A DNA stretch of 64,000 bases from Myripristis murdjan (lineage: Eukaryota; Chordata; Actinopteri; Holocentriformes; Holocentridae). The stretch is from assembly GCF_902150065.1 (NCBI RefSeq), contig NC_043981.1, forward strand, positions 15,364,501 to 15,428,500, given 5' to 3'. A program made the translations under genes and the position numbers. Of this stretch, positions 61,111-64,000 are shown piece after piece (the stretch's first letter is position 1; every line of letters starts with the position of its first letter). Under the pieces are notes generated by a model. It made no database searches and had not been told where the DNA came from. It saw only the letters and a list, made by a program, of their open reading frames with translations.

Positions 61111-61390
61111 CCTGTGCCCATGTGTATGTCTGTATGTGTCTGAGGAACTTAAACTTTAACTGGTGCTGGTCCCTGGGTGGCAGAGGGGGGTTTAAGCTCC
61201 TGGTCATGTGGGGATCAGCCTACTTTTAATCCTTTGGAGAGAGAGAGAGAGCGAGAGAGAGAGAGAGAAATCAAGACAGAGAGAGGTAGATTATACTTAT
61301 TCCTTACCAACTGTGCTTAAGGCACTGTACAGAGACTGGAGAACACCATGTAAATTTCGTGCGATCTCGAAACCTCTATACCTTGATAAA
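59646..61390. other. Intergenic sequence between rcan1 and clic6
   Basis: No coding exon. It includes degenerate ACT/AGT triplet repeats at about 60018-60100, a (GT)n with a GCGCGCGC end at 61072-61108, and a (GA)n tract at about 61239-61268. The GT/GC and GA tracts lie 0.8-1 kb upstream of the clic6 start. Confidence 0.5.
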
Positions 61391-62035
61391 ATACATTGCA
61401 TTTGGAACTTGGGACACAGCATCTCTGACCTTTGACCCAAATCTTGGAGCTAGTTGCAAATCTTGGAGGTATTTTGCAATCTTAGGAACCCTGGGAAACA
61501 CTCTGAGATCCATCTCGGTTCCATTTAGGAACACTGGACTCTTTGCATCGAGGAACTTAGACCTAACGCGGGACGCCTCCCTTTCTCTCTACGTTCCCAC
61601 GAAATTCGGAGTTAGTTCAGTCCAACACCTTCCATAGTTTGAGGCTACTTCGAACATTGGAAATACTGTGCTGTTAATCTTCAACCTGTTTTGGAATCTC
61701 GGATCCTTTGTGGAGTCGTAGCCTTTTATTTTGGAAGCTCAGAAATCAATTTTGGATCTACTCTGGCTCTGGTATATTCAACTTATTCCAGAGTTTTTGG
61801 AATCTCAGCAACTTTGGAAAACACTCATCTTGGACCTGATCTGGAATACGGGACCCATTTCAACATCTCAGTCTTTTTCTTTCTTACTCTACTCTACTCT
61901 ACTCCCTCTTGGAACTGTTCTGGAAGTAGAGCCCCCCCAAACTCTTTACCATCTTGCCGAATTTCTGACTGATCCTGGAATTTCGGGCACCTGAATTTCC
62001 TAAGTGAGTGTCCTAACACCTCCCAAAACTCCCCG
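61391..62035 (+). promoter_or_regulatory. Probable clic6 5' untranslated region/leader with TTGGA-word array
   Basis: Directly upstream of the clic6 ATG. The pentamer TTGGA occurs eleven times on the plus strand between 61402 and 61913, many copies followed by ATCTC or AGCTC, while its complement appears once. Short frames (61,359-61,637; 61,731-61,994) overlap it without recognised domains. The stop codon TGA at about 61,967 is in frame with the clic6 start and fixes 62,036 as the first usable ATG. A role is not known. Confidence 0.45.
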
Positions 62036-64000
62036 ATGGCTCAATCAGACTCCCGACCCATCCTGGATCTGTCAATGGGTGCAGTTGTCCACAGTCCTGT
62101 TGGTTCGTGTTCAGACCTCGATATACAGAGAGGGACAGAGGACAAGGATGGAGAGGAGGATGAGGAGGTGGAACTAGCAGAGGAGGTAGGGGAGGATGTT
62201 TTGATGATGGCTGAGGAAGAAGAGGGGCAAGCCGAGGGTGGAGGAGGAGAGCAGGGAGAAAGGGAGGAAATTAAAATCATCGAAGTGGCCTTGTTACCTA
62301 ATGGAGAAAAAGGAGGGGAGGAGGGAGAAGTAGAGGAAAGAGAAGGGGAAGAGGGGGAGACAGGGATGGAAGTGGCAGTGGAAGAGACAGATGAACAGAC
62401 TGAGAGAGAGTGCAAATGGGAGGGAGAGGAAGATTCAGAAGAAACACGAGAGGAGACTCAGAATTTATCTAATTTACCAGCACCACCTGAAGTTGAGGAA
62501 GGAAGCCAACCTTTTTTCGAGACGGATAGAGAGAATGAAGAAGACATGGGGGAAGAAGAAAATAAAGAAGAGGCAGTGACAGCAGGTGTGGAAAAGGAAG
62601 ATTTGTGTGATTTAGAGACAGATGAGAAAGACAGGGGATTAAATGATCATCAGGTATTGACCTCCAGCAAAGATGCCCAGTGTGCACAGGATGAGTCTGA
62701 AATCCCAGAGGGCAGCAAGTTCCCCGTTGATAACACTGACAAAACAGAGCCTGTCATTGCATCCACCAATGGTGAGGATGTCGAAAACGCTGAATATGCT
62801 GTGACAGATGTGATGTCATCAGTGCTGACCCCCGTTACCATGGGAATAAATGAAAACATGACAAATCCAGATGGTCTCTGTCAAACTGCATTAATAAGTG
62901 ACAGTGACATAATTGTGCATACAAGTGCATCCGAGGAATTGGTGGCCGATCAGAGCAGCCATTCAGACACTGAGAATGAAGCAGATTTGAAAGATATTGA
63001 CAAGCATGATGGTTCCCAACCCAACCATCAAGAAATTGAGTCCATTAGTAGTGACATCACAATGCAAGAAAACAATGGCGGGGAAGCAAAATTGGACGAT
63101 GAAGAAAGTGCTGTAAAGGAAGAGGTGGCCAGCCAGAGCAGCCAATCAGCTAATGAGAATGAAGCAAGTGTGGAAAATACTGACAACTACGACGATCCCA
63201 TAGAGGCAAAAATGGACGGTAAAGGAAGTGCTGTAAAGGAAGAGGTGGCCAGCCAGAGCAGCCAATCAGCTAATCAGAATGAAGCAAGTGTGGAAAATAC
63301 TGATGACTACAACAATCCCATTGAAGCAAAAATGGAAGATGAAGGAAGCGCTGTAAGTGAAGAGGTGGCCAATCAGACCAGCCAGTTTATCACAGAGAAC
63401 GAGGCAGGTTTGGAAGATGCAGATGAGATTGATACCTCTCAATATGAAAACGAGGAAGCTGAATCTGTTAATAGTGACATCGCATGTCAAGATGAGGATG
63501 TCAGGGAAGTAAAAGTGGAGGACGAGGCATTCGAAGAACCTGTGGAAGATGCCATGTCTGTTTCTGATGATGTTCTTGATGCAGGACATGACACGGTTGA
63601 GCAGCCAGATTTGGCCTTGGTGCCTGTTGTTTCAGGGGAGGAAGTTGACGCATGCTCAGAAGACCCTCAGACTGAAGCTCCAGAGGAAGAAGCAGCTTGT
63701 GCTATAGAGGTGGAGACTGGCTCATGTATGGAACAGCCACCGTTCACGGAAGGGAGCGGAGAAACTGGAAAGGAAGGGATCAAAGATAGGGAGCAGGAGG
63801 AGGAGGAGCCACAGCAAGAGGTTGAGGTTAATGCTCTAACAAGAACGGAGGGGGGAGGGAGGATGGCACGAGAGGAGGACGAGCAGATAGGTGATAATGT
63901 TGTTAGAGAAGCAATGGATGAGGAGGAGCACGGAGGAACAGGAGACACAGAAATGGAGGAACAGAACATTCTAGACCATGAAATGTCCATCACAGAAGAC
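62036..64000 (+). CDS. clic6: Chloride intracellular channel 6 (CLIC6), long acidic first exon, partial at window end
   Basis: The frame runs from ATG at 62036 (MAQSDSRPILDLSMGAVVHS) for 655 codons without a stop to the window edge, so the gene is cut here. The visible protein is extremely acidic (Glu/Asp-rich, few hydrophobic runs) and probably disordered. A 40-residue unit beginning near KxDxxxSAVKEEVASQSSQS is repeated in tandem at 63088-63447. CLIC6 differs from other CLICs by just such a long acidic, repeat-bearing N-terminal extension ahead of the GST-like CLIC domain. That domain must lie in exons beyond the window. The call rests on this composition and on synteny: RCAN1 (minus) and CLIC6 (plus) are divergent neighbours in human. 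The human repeat is a different, ten-residue unit. Another acidic protein remains possible until the CLIC domain is seen. Kozak context is fair (G at +4). Confidence 0.78.
   Translation, partial: MAQSDSRPILDLSMGAVVHSPVGSCSDLDIQRGTEDKDGEEDEEVELAEEVGEDVLMMAEEEEGQAEGGGGEQGEREEIKIIEVALLPNGEKGGEEGEVEEREGEEGETGMEVAVEETDEQTERECKWEGEEDSEETREETQNLSNLPAPPEVEEGSQPFFETDRENEEDMGEEENKEEAVTAGVEKEDLCDLETDEKDRGLNDHQVLTSSKDAQCAQDESEIPEGSKFPVDNTDKTEPVIASTNGEDVENAEYAVTDVMSSVLTPVTMGINENMTNPDGLCQTALISDSDIIVHTSASEELVADQSSHSDTENEADLKDIDKHDGSQPNHQEIESISSDITMQENNGGEAKLDDEESAVKEEVASQSSQSANENEASVENTDNYDDPIEAKMDGKGSAVKEEVASQSSQSANQNEASVENTDDYNNPIEAKMEDEGSAVSEEVANQTSQFITENEAGLEDADEIDTSQYENEEAESVNSDIACQDEDVREVKVEDEAFEEPVEDAMSVSDDVLDAGHDTVEQPDLALVPVVSGEEVDACSEDPQTEAPEEEAACAIEVETGSCMEQPPFTEGSGETGKEGIKDREQEEEEPQQEVEVNALTRTEGGGRMAREEDEQIGDNVVREAMDEEEHGGTGDTEMEEQNILDHEMSITED
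63088..63447 (+). repeat. Three tandem 120-bp coding repeats in clic6
   Basis: Units start at 63088, 63208 and 63328, exactly 120 bases (40 codons) apart. The first two are nearly identical over AGTGCTGTAAAGGAAGAGGT and GGCCAGCCAGAGCAGCCAAT; the third is more diverged. A still older partial copy (EELVADQSSHSDTENEADLK) lies upstream at about 62,935-62,995. The period is a multiple of three, so the frame is kept. Confidence 0.9.

Noticed and set aside
62041-62415. Serine/proline-rich minus-strand open frame (also 63,667-63,993)
   Set aside because: These are antisense shadows of the Glu/Asp-rich clic6 exon; GAG/GAA codons read backwards give CTC/TTC and TCC/TCT.

Overview
The window looks like nuclear DNA of a ray-finned fish, probably a percomorph teleost. 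The evidence is spliced vertebrate genes with GT-AG introns, many (CA)n and (CT)n microsatellites, a Tc1-type transposon, several fish-style MITEs and several non-LTR retrotransposon 3' tails. I found no prokaryotic, viral or LTR-element signal. Five protein-coding genes and one tRNA gene can be supported. All gene names come from protein motifs and remembered family sequences, not from a database search.

Layout. 1-10,280 holds no recognisable coding exon, only microsatellites and a small MITE-like repeat. 10,281-16,386 (minus) is tgds in 12 coding exons; one intron carries a decayed Tc1 element and another a MITE. A 1.3 kb divergent intergenic segment leads to gpr180 (17,667-23,214, plus, 10 coding exons). 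23.2-28.1 kb holds a large inverted-repeat MITE, degenerate GATG repeats and a tRNA-Ser(CGA) gene (minus). smim11 (28,167-29,905, plus) encodes a 67-residue single-pass membrane protein. 29.9-39.5 kb has no recognisable coding exon, but includes tandemly duplicated AT-rich repeat units and a candidate distal poly(A) site for the next gene. 39,526-58,524 (minus) is rcan1, with two alternative first coding exons (44,007-44,093 and 58,405-58,524) spliced to three shared exons. 62,036-64,000 (plus) is an open 655-codon acidic, repeat-bearing first exon that runs off the window, best explained as clic6.

Genes together. Two conserved vertebrate neighbourhoods meet here. The divergent TGDS/GPR180 pair lies on human chromosome 13. 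The SMIM11 / RCAN1 / CLIC6 block lies on human chromosome 21 in the same relative orientations. The junction falls between 23.2 and 28.2 kb. KCNE1, which lies between SMIM11 and RCAN1 in mammals, is not apparent. The gene products do not form one pathway: TGDS is a nucleotide-sugar-dehydratase-family enzyme, GPR180 a seven-pass membrane receptor-like protein, SMIM11 a small membrane protein, RCAN1 a calcineurin regulator and CLIC6 an intracellular chloride-channel-family protein.

The items most worth a second look are: a cluster of NFAT-type GGAAA cores upstream of the short rcan1 isoform; an exact 120-bp coding repeat in clic6; a strand-asymmetric array of TTGGA words just upstream of the clic6 start; an almost fully palindromic 436-bp MITE inside the rcan1 intron; a large TTAA-bounded MITE at the synteny junction; and a retroinsertion with a 21-22 bp target-site duplication.
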